Shown here in pieces: positions 18,464 to 26,564 of a DNA stretch of 37,847 nucleotides; within the stretch, counting starts at the first letter, position 1; each line of letters starts with the position of its first letter. The DNA is from Comamonadaceae bacterium 2PF. GTDB lineage: Bacteria; Pseudomonadota; Gammaproteobacteria; Burkholderiales; Burkholderiaceae_C. Location of the stretch: NCBI GenBank assembly GCA_005502875.1, contig SCMV01000038.1, positions 1-37,847 of the forward strand. Reading direction: 5' to 3'. A model generated the notes under the pieces. It was not told where the DNA came from, ran no database searches, and saw nothing but the letters and a program-made list of their open reading frames with translations. Position numbers and translations under genes: made by a program.

Positions 18464-18958
18464 ATGCAAGCTCGTCCAAGCCACTTACAGCCACACCGCA
18501 ATGGCCCTCATGACGTGCGCCAGTCGGCGCCTCGCCTGATCCTGTGCATCTGGATCGCTGGCTTGGCATCTGCAGCCCACGTTCAAGCTCAGAAGCCGAC
18601 CAAGCAGCCAGCCCAGCAGCCGGAAAGATGGCACGCCCATAGCAGCCCAGTCACTCAAAGCACCAGCACCGCAGCGTCCACGCCAGACGACGTGACACTG
18701 GAGGACTACCTAGCACTGCTGGCGCAAATCTCACCTGCAGCCCGCGACGGAGCCCAGGCCTACTTGCGGGCGTTCGCGCAACGCTGCGGGCGGCCCCTCA
18801 CCGCACTGGAGCTGCGCAAGGCGATTGCCCAGGGCAGCGGTGACCCGGTCCTCATGGGCATGGTCAGCGCCAGCCACCCCAGCCAACTGGCGCAGCGTGA
18901 CGCCCTGCTGAACCAACTCTCCCAACGCATCCGTTGCGAAGGTCAAGGTCAGCCATGA
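18464..18958 (+). CDS. Unknown secreted protein between the peptidase and traW
   Basis: A 164-residue protein with a hydrophobic export signal (about 24-42, ending HVQAQ), a Gln/Ser/Thr-rich low-complexity stretch and a helical C-terminal domain (about 75-160, with RCGRPLTALELRKAIAQGSGDP). No family is recognised. AGGAG precedes the ATG and the stop overlaps traW by ATGA. Full integration in the operon suggests a periplasmic transfer accessory factor. This slot often holds variable genes in F-type systems. Confidence 0.7.
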   Translation: MQARPSHLQPHRNGPHDVRQSAPRLILCIWIAGLASAAHVQAQKPTKQPAQQPERWHAHSSPVTQSTSTAASTPDDVTLEDYLALLAQISPAARDGAQAYLRAFAQRCGRPLTALELRKAIAQGSGDPVLMGMVSASHPSQLAQRDALLNQLSQRIRCEGQGQP

Positions 18959-19605
18959 AACCCAGGAGCCCACATGTAATGTTGATGGCCTGCCTGCTGA
19001 GCATGGCATGTGCAGGTGTGGGCTCATGCGCTTGGGCGGTGGACCTGGGCAGCATCGGTCCGACCTACCCGATCAGCGAAGCCAACCTGCTGGACTTCAT
19101 CACGCAACGCCTGCGAGAAAAGCAAGCCAGTGGTGAACTGGCTCGACTGCAGGACCAGGCCCGTGAACGAGGCATTCAGGCCGTGCGCCAGCCACAGCCT
19201 GTGGCCGGACTGCGCACCACGCAAAAGCCGCGCACCTTCTACTTCGACCCCAGCTTCACGCTGGATCGCAACATCCTAGATCCCCAGGGGCACCTGATGT
19301 TTGCTGCTGGGTCGCGCCACAACCCGCTGGACGTGGTGTCCTTGTCCAGACACCTGCTGTTTTTCGACGCCCGTGATGCACGGCAGGTGAGACGCGCACG
19401 GGAGTTGATCCAGCACTACCGGGGCCAAGTCAAGGCGATCCTGACAGCTGGCTCCTACCTGGACCTGATGAAAGCCTGGCGCACACCGGTCTATTACGAC
19501 CAGCAAGGTGTGCTGACCCGACGCCTGGGCATCGAACAGGTGCCCGCCCTGGTCTCGCAGGAAGGCAAGCGCCTGCGCGTGGATGAGTTGGAGGTGACGC
19601 CATGA
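18955..19605 (+). CDS. traW: Conjugal transfer pilus assembly protein TraW
   Basis: A 216-residue periplasmic protein. The signal peptide ends near CAWAVD, followed by the TraW N-terminal pattern DLGSIGPTYPISEANLLDFI and a C-terminal part with NPLDVVSLSRHLLFFDARDARQ and the VPALV loop of a thioredoxin-like fold. TraW, with TrbC and TraU, is needed for pilus assembly. The start overlaps the preceding stop by ATGA and the stop overlaps traU by ATGA. Confidence 0.93.
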   Translation: MKPRSPHVMLMACLLSMACAGVGSCAWAVDLGSIGPTYPISEANLLDFITQRLREKQASGELARLQDQARERGIQAVRQPQPVAGLRTTQKPRTFYFDPSFTLDRNILDPQGHLMFAAGSRHNPLDVVSLSRHLLFFDARDARQVRRARELIQHYRGQVKAILTAGSYLDLMKAWRTPVYYDQQGVLTRRLGIEQVPALVSQEGKRLRVDELEVTP

Positions 19606-20654
19606 CCCGCACCACTCCAAACGCCAGATTGCGTCCATCGTGGGATCACGTCGCGGCAACCCTCCTGATTTGGCTGATGGCCATGACCAGCCAGCACAGC
19701 CATGCAGCAGGCATCGCCACCTGCACCGGCAAGTTCCCCAACCCCATCACAGACATCTGCTGGAGTTGCATCCTGCCCATCAGCCTGGGCAGCATCCCCA
19801 TCGCCAACTTTGGCGGCCAGGAAGACATTGCCAACCCGAGCAGCCCAGTGTGCAGTTGCGGCGTGAACCCGGTCATTGGTCTGTCAATCGGCTTTTGGGA
19901 ACCGGCTCGCCATGTCGAAGTCGTGCGCAAGCCTTTCTGCCTGACCTCACTGGGTGGCATCGACCTGAATCCGGGCTTGCCCGCACCAGAGGCCGCGCGA
20001 TTCACACGCCCTGAAGGCGACGGAGATGGCGGCAGCTTCTATCAGGCCCATTTCTACGTGAACCCGATGCTTTACTGGCTGGAGGTGGTGACCGACTTTC
20101 CTTGCCTGGAAAAGGGCAGCTTCGATCTGGCTTACCTCACCGAGGTCGATCCGCTGTGGAACGACGACGAGTTGACCCTGATCCTCAATCCTGATGCCGT
20201 GTTATTCGCTAATCCCATCGCGATTGCCGCCTGCGCGGCCGACTGCGTCGCCGCCTCAGTGGGCTTTGGCATCAAGGAGTTGTTCTGGTGCGCAGGATGC
20301 CAGGGCGGTATTTACCCCCTGGATGGTCATGTGCCCTATCACCTTGGCGGTGTGCGCACAGCTTCGCTGTTGGCTCAGCGCCTGACCGCCAAGGTGCACC
20401 GCGAGTTGATCGCCTGGGGGTGGCATGGCACGCCCGGTCTGTGCGGTCCGTACTTCGCGCCCGTCATGGACAAAACGGCCTACAAGACACAACTCACCTA
20501 CCCCATCCCCAACACCGAAAAGGACGGCGGCAGGTGCTGCCAGCCTTTCGGGCGCAGCACTGTGATCTGGGGGGCCGGCAAGGAATACCCGGTGCGCGGC
20601 GAAGACTTCGCCTTCATGTTGTTTCGCAAAAGGAACTGCTGTGTCGGCTTCTGA
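19602..20654 (+). CDS. traU: Conjugal transfer protein TraU
   Basis: A 350-residue periplasmic, Cys-rich protein. The signal peptide ends near SHAAG, then the family begins TCTGKFPNPITDICWSCILP with its conserved Cys pairs. Further Cys appear throughout (CAADCVAA, CAGCQGG, CCQPFGRS). TraU is needed for pilus assembly and DNA transfer in F and depends on disulfide formation. It overlaps traW by ATGA and trbC by 14 bases. Confidence 0.95.
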   Translation: MTRTTPNARLRPSWDHVAATLLIWLMAMTSQHSHAAGIATCTGKFPNPITDICWSCILPISLGSIPIANFGGQEDIANPSSPVCSCGVNPVIGLSIGFWEPARHVEVVRKPFCLTSLGGIDLNPGLPAPEAARFTRPEGDGDGGSFYQAHFYVNPMLYWLEVVTDFPCLEKGSFDLAYLTEVDPLWNDDELTLILNPDAVLFANPIAIAACAADCVAASVGFGIKELFWCAGCQGGIYPLDGHVPYHLGGVRTASLLAQRLTAKVHRELIAWGWHGTPGLCGPYFAPVMDKTAYKTQLTYPIPNTEKDGGRCCQPFGRSTVIWGAGKEYPVRGEDFAFMLFRKRNCCVGF

Positions 20655-21423
20655 CTTCCATCAACCTTCACGCTGGGGCTTCGGTCTTGGCCTGTCCATG
20701 CTGCTTGCACTGAGCGCACAGGCCCAAACCACACCGGTCATCACCGAAGCAGACATGGCTCGGGCCAGGCGCGCGCAACCCACCATCACGGACCAGGACA
20801 TCGAACGTGCTCGGAAAGCGCACGGCGTGCCCAGCGCCGCAGACTTGGAACGTGTGCCCAACACAGCGGGACCAAGAATTGATGCGCTCCCGCAGCCCCA
20901 AGCCAAAGTGCCTGTGGACCTCGAAGCGCTGTCCAAAGCCTACGCCCTGCAGATGAAAACCGCCCAGCCCCCCGGCACCGGGGTGGGCAAGGACATGAGT
21001 GGTGGCCCGATCCTGATGGTGTTCATCAGCCTGTCGATGCCCGAGGCCACCCTCAAGAGACTGGTCAGCCAAGCGGCACGCGCCAAAGCATCCCTGCTGA
21101 TCAGAGGCCTGCTCAATGGCTCCCTCCGTGACACCGTCGCGCGAACACAGGCATTGTTGGCCGGTCAGTCTGTGGCCTTCCAGATCGATCCGCAAGCCTT
21201 CGAGCGCTACGCCATCACACAGGTGCCCAGTTTTGTGCTGGTGCGTGAGGGCGCTGACAGCACGCCCTGTGGTGATGGTGGCCGAGGCAGTTGTGCGCCC
21301 CCCAATGACTATGTCCGCCTGGCCGGAGACGTGAGCCTGGACTACGCCTTGGGCCACATTCAGCACCGCACACCCCGCTTCAGCAAGGATGCCGGCGCCT
21401 TCATCCAACGGCTCAAGGGTTAG
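20641..21423 (+). CDS. trbC: Pilus assembly protein TrbC (F type), GTG start
   Basis: A 260-residue periplasmic protein with a signal peptide (GLGLSMLLALSAQAQ). The C-terminal TrbC_Ftype domain (about 120-245) has a thioredoxin-like fold with SLSMP where a redox protein would have CxxC, and the cis-Pro loop VPSF, so it is probably structural, not enzymatic. It works with TraW in pilus assembly. The GTG at 20641, inside traU, has AAGGAA 6 bases upstream. A start at the ATG at 20698 would destroy the signal peptide. Confidence 0.9.
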   Translation: MSASDFHQPSRWGFGLGLSMLLALSAQAQTTPVITEADMARARRAQPTITDQDIERARKAHGVPSAADLERVPNTAGPRIDALPQPQAKVPVDLEALSKAYALQMKTAQPPGTGVGKDMSGGPILMVFISLSMPEATLKRLVSQAARAKASLLIRGLLNGSLRDTVARTQALLAGQSVAFQIDPQAFERYAITQVPSFVLVREGADSTPCGDGGRGSCAPPNDYVRLAGDVSLDYALGHIQHRTPRFSKDAGAFIQRLKG

Positions 21424-21431
21424 GGATCGTC

Positions 21432-23768
21432 ATGCTGCGCCGATTCGTCACCTGCTTCACCCTCTGGTGCTTCGTCATGGCGCAGACGATGGCCCTGGCT
21501 GGGCCACACGAAGAAGGCACCGCCGCCGGTCAAGCGGCCAACCCGGTGATTCGGGGCACGGTCAGCACCCCCAATGCAACGGCCAATGTGCCGGGATACA
21601 CCCGCACGCCCGCTGAGGCGGCCTACTACGGCCAACCCAGCTTGTCAGGCCCGGCCAACGCGCGCCTCACCGCCTGCACCAGCACGCCCGATGACCCGGT
21701 GTGCCAGGCCCAACGCGGCGCGCTCAACTCGGCCAACACGCCACGCCCTGCCATTTCGCCCCACGACCCCGCAGTCATGGGCGCGCGGGACATCGCCGCC
21801 AACCCGTCTCTGGCCCTTGGCAGCCTCTCCTCCTATTACAGCGGCTGCGCCACCGCCGACGTCCCTTCCCCAGCCATCACACCAGCAGGCGCAGTCACCA
21901 AACAGTGCCAACGCTACAACGGTGTGGGCAACTACGCCACCCGGCGGGATCTGACGGTGCAAGTCGAACTCGTCCCCAGTTGCACAGCTGGCGACTGGTT
22001 TGCGCATGGTCAAGCCAATCGCAACGGTGCCGACTACATGGTGGCCGAAGCCCAATGCCGCATCCGCACCGACCAGTTGCAGCAATTTCGCTTCTACGCT
22101 GCCGGTGGCAACGGGGCCTGCGTCGGGTGGCAGAACCTGGAATTGCCCAGCACGCCAGCCACCCAACCTACATTCGTCACCGACCTCTCACCACACTGGG
22201 GTGGCCATTGCTGGCGCCCCTTCAAGGTGGTCATGATGCCTGGATCCGGCTGCTCATCTGGCCAGTGCAACTACAACTTCCAGTTCGGCACGCCGGTCTA
22301 TGCCTGCCCAACGGGCACCGTGCGCGGCGACCAGTTGCAGGCTTACTGGTCCAGCCGCATCCAATCGGCGGGCCCGGCCGATCGCTGCTTCACGCTCACC
22401 ATGCCCCGCCCCCGCATGGGCTGTGACAGCGGCCCCTCTGTCGTGGTCAGCCGCACAGAGACCCGCTGTGCTCAGGATGCGGGGGCGGCCAGCCTGGTCG
22501 GCGCTTCTGGCTGGAGCATCCCGTTGTCTTTCCAGCAGCCCACCATGAACCACATCGAAACCGATGTCTGGGATGACAAGAGCGCCCCACTCGAAGCAGG
22601 CGGACGCTGCACCGTCACCACAGCCGACAGGTGCGTGGATGGCCCCGCCACCAAGGTGATCGATGGCCGAGCCGTCACCCGCGCTTGCTGGTCCTACGAG
22701 CGCACCCTTTCTTGCACATCCGGTGCCCCCACAGACGAATGCGCACCCTTGCTGAGCCAAGGCTGCACGCTGGGCAGCAGCACATGCAAGCAAACCAACG
22801 CTGCCACAGGCATGTGCGAGGTCTACCAGGACAGCTACACCTGCCCGGCCAGCGCCCAAACGATCACGACAGCAACCAACTGCCCATCCAATGTCTTTTG
22901 CCTGGGTGACAGTTGCTTCAACACGAGCTACACGAACGACGCGGACTTTGCCCGCTCCATGTCGATGCTGGAAGCCGCCCGAGAAGCCGGTGTGTACCTG
23001 GACACCAAGCTGATGCAGGTTTTCAAGGGCGAAGGCAACCACTGCCGAGACCGGCTGTTCAAAGATTGTTGCGACTCGGACAGCGCTGGCGCTGGGATGA
23101 GCAACCAGAGCACCTTCGGCGTGGGCTCACGCCTTGTCTACGACGTGCTCATGAACTCCGAGAACCGGGAGTTCATCTACCAGGGCATGTCCGCACTGCT
23201 CACCAGCGGCGGCTTCAGCGGCTCCTTCACCAGTTACGGCGTCACCGTGGCCGTCAACGGCACCGCTCTGCCCGCCGGATCGTCGGTGCTCTATGCAGGC
23301 GACAGCATGGTGGTCGCGTTCGATCCCTGGTCGCTGGCCATCGCTGTGGTGATCTACATCGTCATGTCGATGATGTCGTGCAACGAAGAAGAGGGCAAGT
23401 TGGCCATGAAGGAAGGCGCGGGTCTGTGCCACGCCACCGGAAGCTGGTGCTCATCCTGTCTTCGTGTCCTTGGCGCCTGTGTGTCCTGTCTGGAGCACAC
23501 CACCGGCAAATGCTGCTTCAACAGCAAGCTCGCCCGGATCGTCAATGAGCAGGGGCGCATGCAGATTGGCAAGGGCTGGGGCAGCGGCCAGAACCCCGAC
23601 TGCTCAGGCTTCACCATCCCTCAGCTGCAAAGCCTGGACTTTGCTGCGATGGACCTCACCGAGTTCTACGCCTCCATCGTGCCCAACAACCCGAACCTGG
23701 GTGCCATCCAAAGCGGCAACAGCGCCAAGGTGCCCAACTGCTACTACGGACAGGGGCGTTGCCAATGA
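21432..23768 (+). CDS. traN: Mating-pair stabilisation protein TraN
   Basis: A 778-residue outer-membrane adhesin, very rich in Cys. It has a signal peptide (about 1-22), a variable N-terminal half and a conserved Cys-rich C-terminal part including CRDRLFKDCCDSDSAG and CCFNSKLARIVNEQGR, the TraN family signature. TraN contacts recipient outer-membrane proteins, and its variable part decides receptor preference. The many disulfides explain the DsbC-like and TraF neighbours. GGGAT lies 6 bases before the ATG. It overlaps the next gene by ATGA. Confidence 0.94.
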   Translation: MLRRFVTCFTLWCFVMAQTMALAGPHEEGTAAGQAANPVIRGTVSTPNATANVPGYTRTPAEAAYYGQPSLSGPANARLTACTSTPDDPVCQAQRGALNSANTPRPAISPHDPAVMGARDIAANPSLALGSLSSYYSGCATADVPSPAITPAGAVTKQCQRYNGVGNYATRRDLTVQVELVPSCTAGDWFAHGQANRNGADYMVAEAQCRIRTDQLQQFRFYAAGGNGACVGWQNLELPSTPATQPTFVTDLSPHWGGHCWRPFKVVMMPGSGCSSGQCNYNFQFGTPVYACPTGTVRGDQLQAYWSSRIQSAGPADRCFTLTMPRPRMGCDSGPSVVVSRTETRCAQDAGAASLVGASGWSIPLSFQQPTMNHIETDVWDDKSAPLEAGGRCTVTTADRCVDGPATKVIDGRAVTRACWSYERTLSCTSGAPTDECAPLLSQGCTLGSSTCKQTNAATGMCEVYQDSYTCPASAQTITTATNCPSNVFCLGDSCFNTSYTNDADFARSMSMLEAAREAGVYLDTKLMQVFKGEGNHCRDRLFKDCCDSDSAGAGMSNQSTFGVGSRLVYDVLMNSENREFIYQGMSALLTSGGFSGSFTSYGVTVAVNGTALPAGSSVLYAGDSMVVAFDPWSLAIAVVIYIVMSMMSCNEEEGKLAMKEGAGLCHATGSWCSSCLRVLGACVSCLEHTTGKCCFNSKLARIVNEQGRMQIGKGWGSGQNPDCSGFTIPQLQSLDFAAMDLTEFYASIVPNNPNLGAIQSGNSAKVPNCYYGQGRCQ

Positions 23769-24178
23769 CGCCGCCCCCTGTCGCATTTACTTCTGTCATG
23801 GCGATGGCGCTTTCCATGGCGGTATGGCTTCCATACCCCTGTGCAGCGCAAGCATCACCCCCTCACCTCAATCGAACCACCGTCAAAGATGCCAGGGTGC
23901 TCATGATGACCGCGCTTCAAAACCCTGAGGGACAAGCGCACGGAGTTCTGGTTGGTGAATCGGCCGACGCCATCAGCCAACGCTTCAAGTCCAACACCCC
24001 CATCTTCATCGACGTCACCACCGAAAAGCGCTACCGGCAGATCGGCTGCAGCCGATTGAAAGTGACTTTCTGGCAAGACGGTGTCTGGCTGCCAGGCGCT
24101 CAGGCTCCTCGAAAACAATCCATCGAGTTCGGCATCAACTACTGCCTCAATGGCCTGCCACCCAAGTCGCTGCAATGA
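23765..24178 (+). CDS. Unknown small secreted protein between traN and traF
   Basis: A 137-residue protein with a signal peptide (about 1-29, ending PCAAQA). The rest is soluble with two Cys (GCSRLKV and NYCLNG) that may form one disulfide. No family is recognised. The ATG overlaps the traN stop by ATGA and the next gene starts 10 bases after its stop. A periplasmic helper of the TraN-TraF-TraH-TraG mating-pair module is likely from position. Confidence 0.72.
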   Translation: MTPPPVAFTSVMAMALSMAVWLPYPCAAQASPPHLNRTTVKDARVLMMTALQNPEGQAHGVLVGESADAISQRFKSNTPIFIDVTTEKRYRQIGCSRLKVTFWQDGVWLPGAQAPRKQSIEFGINYCLNGLPPKSLQ

Positions 24179-24188
24179 GGAGACCCAC

Positions 24189-25073
24189 ATGCCTCGATCA
24201 CGCCTTGTCCGATTCGGTAACGCCTTGGCGTTGGTGTACCTCACCACGGTAACCGTGGCACGGGGACAGGTGGCGCAGGAACCGCCCTCTCCCCTTTACT
24301 GGTCCGACGCATGGAGAGGCTGGCACTTCTATGAAGACCCCGAACAAGAGATTCGCGACACGCCCGCAGCGCGCCCCAAGCCCCAAACTCAGCCTTCTGC
24401 GCCAGTGCTACAGACGATGCCCCCTCGTACGACCAAAGCGCCGGAACTGGTGGAGTTCGAGCGCCTGCAAAAGGCGGTCGAGTCCTACCGCAACATCGCG
24501 ATCATGCGGCCGACCGAGTCCAATGTGCGCCGCTACATGGAGCTGGAAGCCAAGGTCGTGGCCCGAGCGTCCTACTTCGCCGACGTTGCCCAGCGCATCG
24601 CATGGACAACCCCTGAGCTGGACCCCACCGTGCATGGCCGCCCCGTCAACGCCAAGGCGCTGGAGGTGTTCGACCGGGACCAGTTGCTCAGCCGATCCCA
24701 ATCGATCGCCTCGCTGGGCAAGGACCACGTCCTGTTCTTTTTCTTCCGCAGTGACTGCCCGTACTGCCACGCCTTCGCCCCCACGCTGACGGCTTTCAAG
24801 GCGCGCCACGGCATCAAGGTGGTGGCCATCAGCGTGGACGGCGGACACATGCCGGGCTTTGCAGACGCCCGAGCCGACAACGGCATCGCCAACACCCTGA
24901 AAGTCACCCAAGTGCCAGCGGTGTTCCTGGCCCAGCCGTTCACCGGGCAGATCACACCCATCGGCTTTGGCGTGCTGTCTGAATCCGAATTGCTGGAGCG
25001 CATCACCACGGTCAGCACACCGGCTGCCCAGGCCATGCTGCCCAGCGTGAACAGGCAAGTCGTTCTTCAATAG
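24189..25073 (+). CDS. traF: Conjugal transfer protein TraF (thioredoxin-like)
   Basis: A 294-residue periplasmic protein. After a signal segment (about 9-28) comes the TraF N-terminal motif GWHFYEDP, a helical linker and a thioredoxin domain with active site CPYC (C190, C193) and cis-Pro loop VPAVF. Many F-type TraF proteins lack a working CxxC, and here it is intact, so redox activity is likely. It acts with TraH in pilus assembly and mating-pair stability. TGAGGAG lies 7 bases upstream of the ATG at 24189. Confidence 0.93.
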   Translation: MPRSRLVRFGNALALVYLTTVTVARGQVAQEPPSPLYWSDAWRGWHFYEDPEQEIRDTPAARPKPQTQPSAPVLQTMPPRTTKAPELVEFERLQKAVESYRNIAIMRPTESNVRRYMELEAKVVARASYFADVAQRIAWTTPELDPTVHGRPVNAKALEVFDRDQLLSRSQSIASLGKDHVLFFFFRSDCPYCHAFAPTLTAFKARHGIKVVAISVDGGHMPGFADARADNGIANTLKVTQVPAVFLAQPFTGQITPIGFGVLSESELLERITTVSTPAAQAMLPSVNRQVVLQ

Positions 25074-25082
25074 GAGAAGATC

Positions 25083-26540
25083 ATGATCCAGACACCCACG
25101 CCGACGGAACCTTTCTGGAGACGAGTGTTCGCCACCCTAATGGCCACCCTGCTCATCGGTTCGCCGCTACCTTTGCGCGCCGGGGACCTCAATGCTGAAG
25201 TGAACAACATGTTCAACAATCTGGGTGCCATCGGCAACTACACAGCGCCTGGCGCTTTCCGCGGCCAGACCTTGAACACCTACACCGGCGGCAGCTTGTT
25301 CATGCGCTCACCCAACAAGGTGTACCAACTCGCCGCCATCCAGTTCCCCAGCGCCAAGGCTGGGTGTGGTGGCATCGATGTGTTCGGCGGATCGTTCTCG
25401 CACATCTCGGCCACCGAGTTCAAGAACATGCTCAAGAACATCACCGCGGCCCTACCGGGCATCGCCTTTCAACTTGCACTGGAAGCCGTCTCACCACTCC
25501 TGGGTGGCTTGAGCAAATGGGCCAAGGGTCTGGAGACCTGGATCAACAACGCCCGCATCAACTCCTGCGAAACAGCCAAAGCCATCGTCAGCACGGCGGC
25601 CGAGGCCACGGGTTACAGCTCGCAGGAGACCTGCGCCGACCTCGCCATCGAGATGGGCATGGAAAGCGACCGTGACGCGGCACGCAGGCGTTGCGCTTCC
25701 GACCGGCCCAGCATCCTCGCTTCGGCCCGCACCTCAGGCGATGCCAATGTGCGCAACAAGGCACCCTTCGTGGGAAACCTGACCTGGAAGGCCCTGAAGT
25801 ACACCGGGGTCTCCCTGGACGATCAGGAGCGTGAACTGATCATGAGCATGGTGGGCACCGTCATCTACCACCCGGAAGAAGCCGCCCGCGACCCGGAACC
25901 CATCGCCGCCACACTCACCTCGATCAGCCAGTTGCTCTATGGGCAAAGTGCTGGCGCTGGCGTGAACGTCACCCAGCACCTGCTCAAGTGCAATGACTAC
26001 GTGAACTGTGATGCCGTGACCCTCAACACCACCTACACACACACGCCATTCACCGCAAAAGTCGAGGCACTGATGCGCTCCATCGCGGAAAAAATCGCCA
26101 CCCGGACCGCCATTCCCAACAACTCGGCAGAAGTCGGTTTCGTCAACCAGACCACCGAGCCGGTCTACAAAATGCTGTCGGTGGGCGCGACCATCCCAGG
26201 ATCGGGCCTGGCAGACAGCCTCATCGCCCAATACCGCGACGTGATCGCAGCGGACTATGCCTATGTGTTCCTGGAGCGCAATCTGCGCGTCGGCTTGGCT
26301 GCGCTCGACAAGGACTATCAACTGCAAAAGACACAGCGCGAACAGGCGGTCCAGATTCGTCAACGCGCCCTGGTCATGCTGCAGCAACTCTCTCAAGAGA
26401 AGAACCTCCTGTATCAGAAGGTCGGTTCTTACCGGGCTGTCTCCAGCCACCTGGAACAGTTGGAGCGGCAATTGCGATCCAGCATGCCGCAGCACGTGAT
26501 GGACATGCTTGGGCAGCAGGCTGCTTACATGGCTCGTTGA
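25083..26540 (+). CDS. traH: Conjugal transfer pilus assembly protein TraH
   Basis: A 485-residue periplasmic/outer-membrane protein. A signal peptide (about 1-35) precedes the family N-terminal pattern DLNAEVNNMFNNLGAIGNYT. The C-terminus (about 400-470) is a long coiled coil (QKTQREQAVQIRQRALVMLQ). TraH is needed for pilus extension and interacts with TraF, TraU and TrbI. AGGAGA precedes the ATG by 6 bases. Confidence 0.94.
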   Translation: MIQTPTPTEPFWRRVFATLMATLLIGSPLPLRAGDLNAEVNNMFNNLGAIGNYTAPGAFRGQTLNTYTGGSLFMRSPNKVYQLAAIQFPSAKAGCGGIDVFGGSFSHISATEFKNMLKNITAALPGIAFQLALEAVSPLLGGLSKWAKGLETWINNARINSCETAKAIVSTAAEATGYSSQETCADLAIEMGMESDRDAARRRCASDRPSILASARTSGDANVRNKAPFVGNLTWKALKYTGVSLDDQERELIMSMVGTVIYHPEEAARDPEPIAATLTSISQLLYGQSAGAGVNVTQHLLKCNDYVNCDAVTLNTTYTHTPFTAKVEALMRSIAEKIATRTAIPNNSAEVGFVNQTTEPVYKMLSVGATIPGSGLADSLIAQYRDVIAADYAYVFLERNLRVGLAALDKDYQLQKTQREQAVQIRQRALVMLQQLSQEKNLLYQKVGSYRAVSSHLEQLERQLRSSMPQHVMDMLGQQAAYMAR

Positions 26541-26564
26541 CTTTCACCGACCACAGGGGATGCC

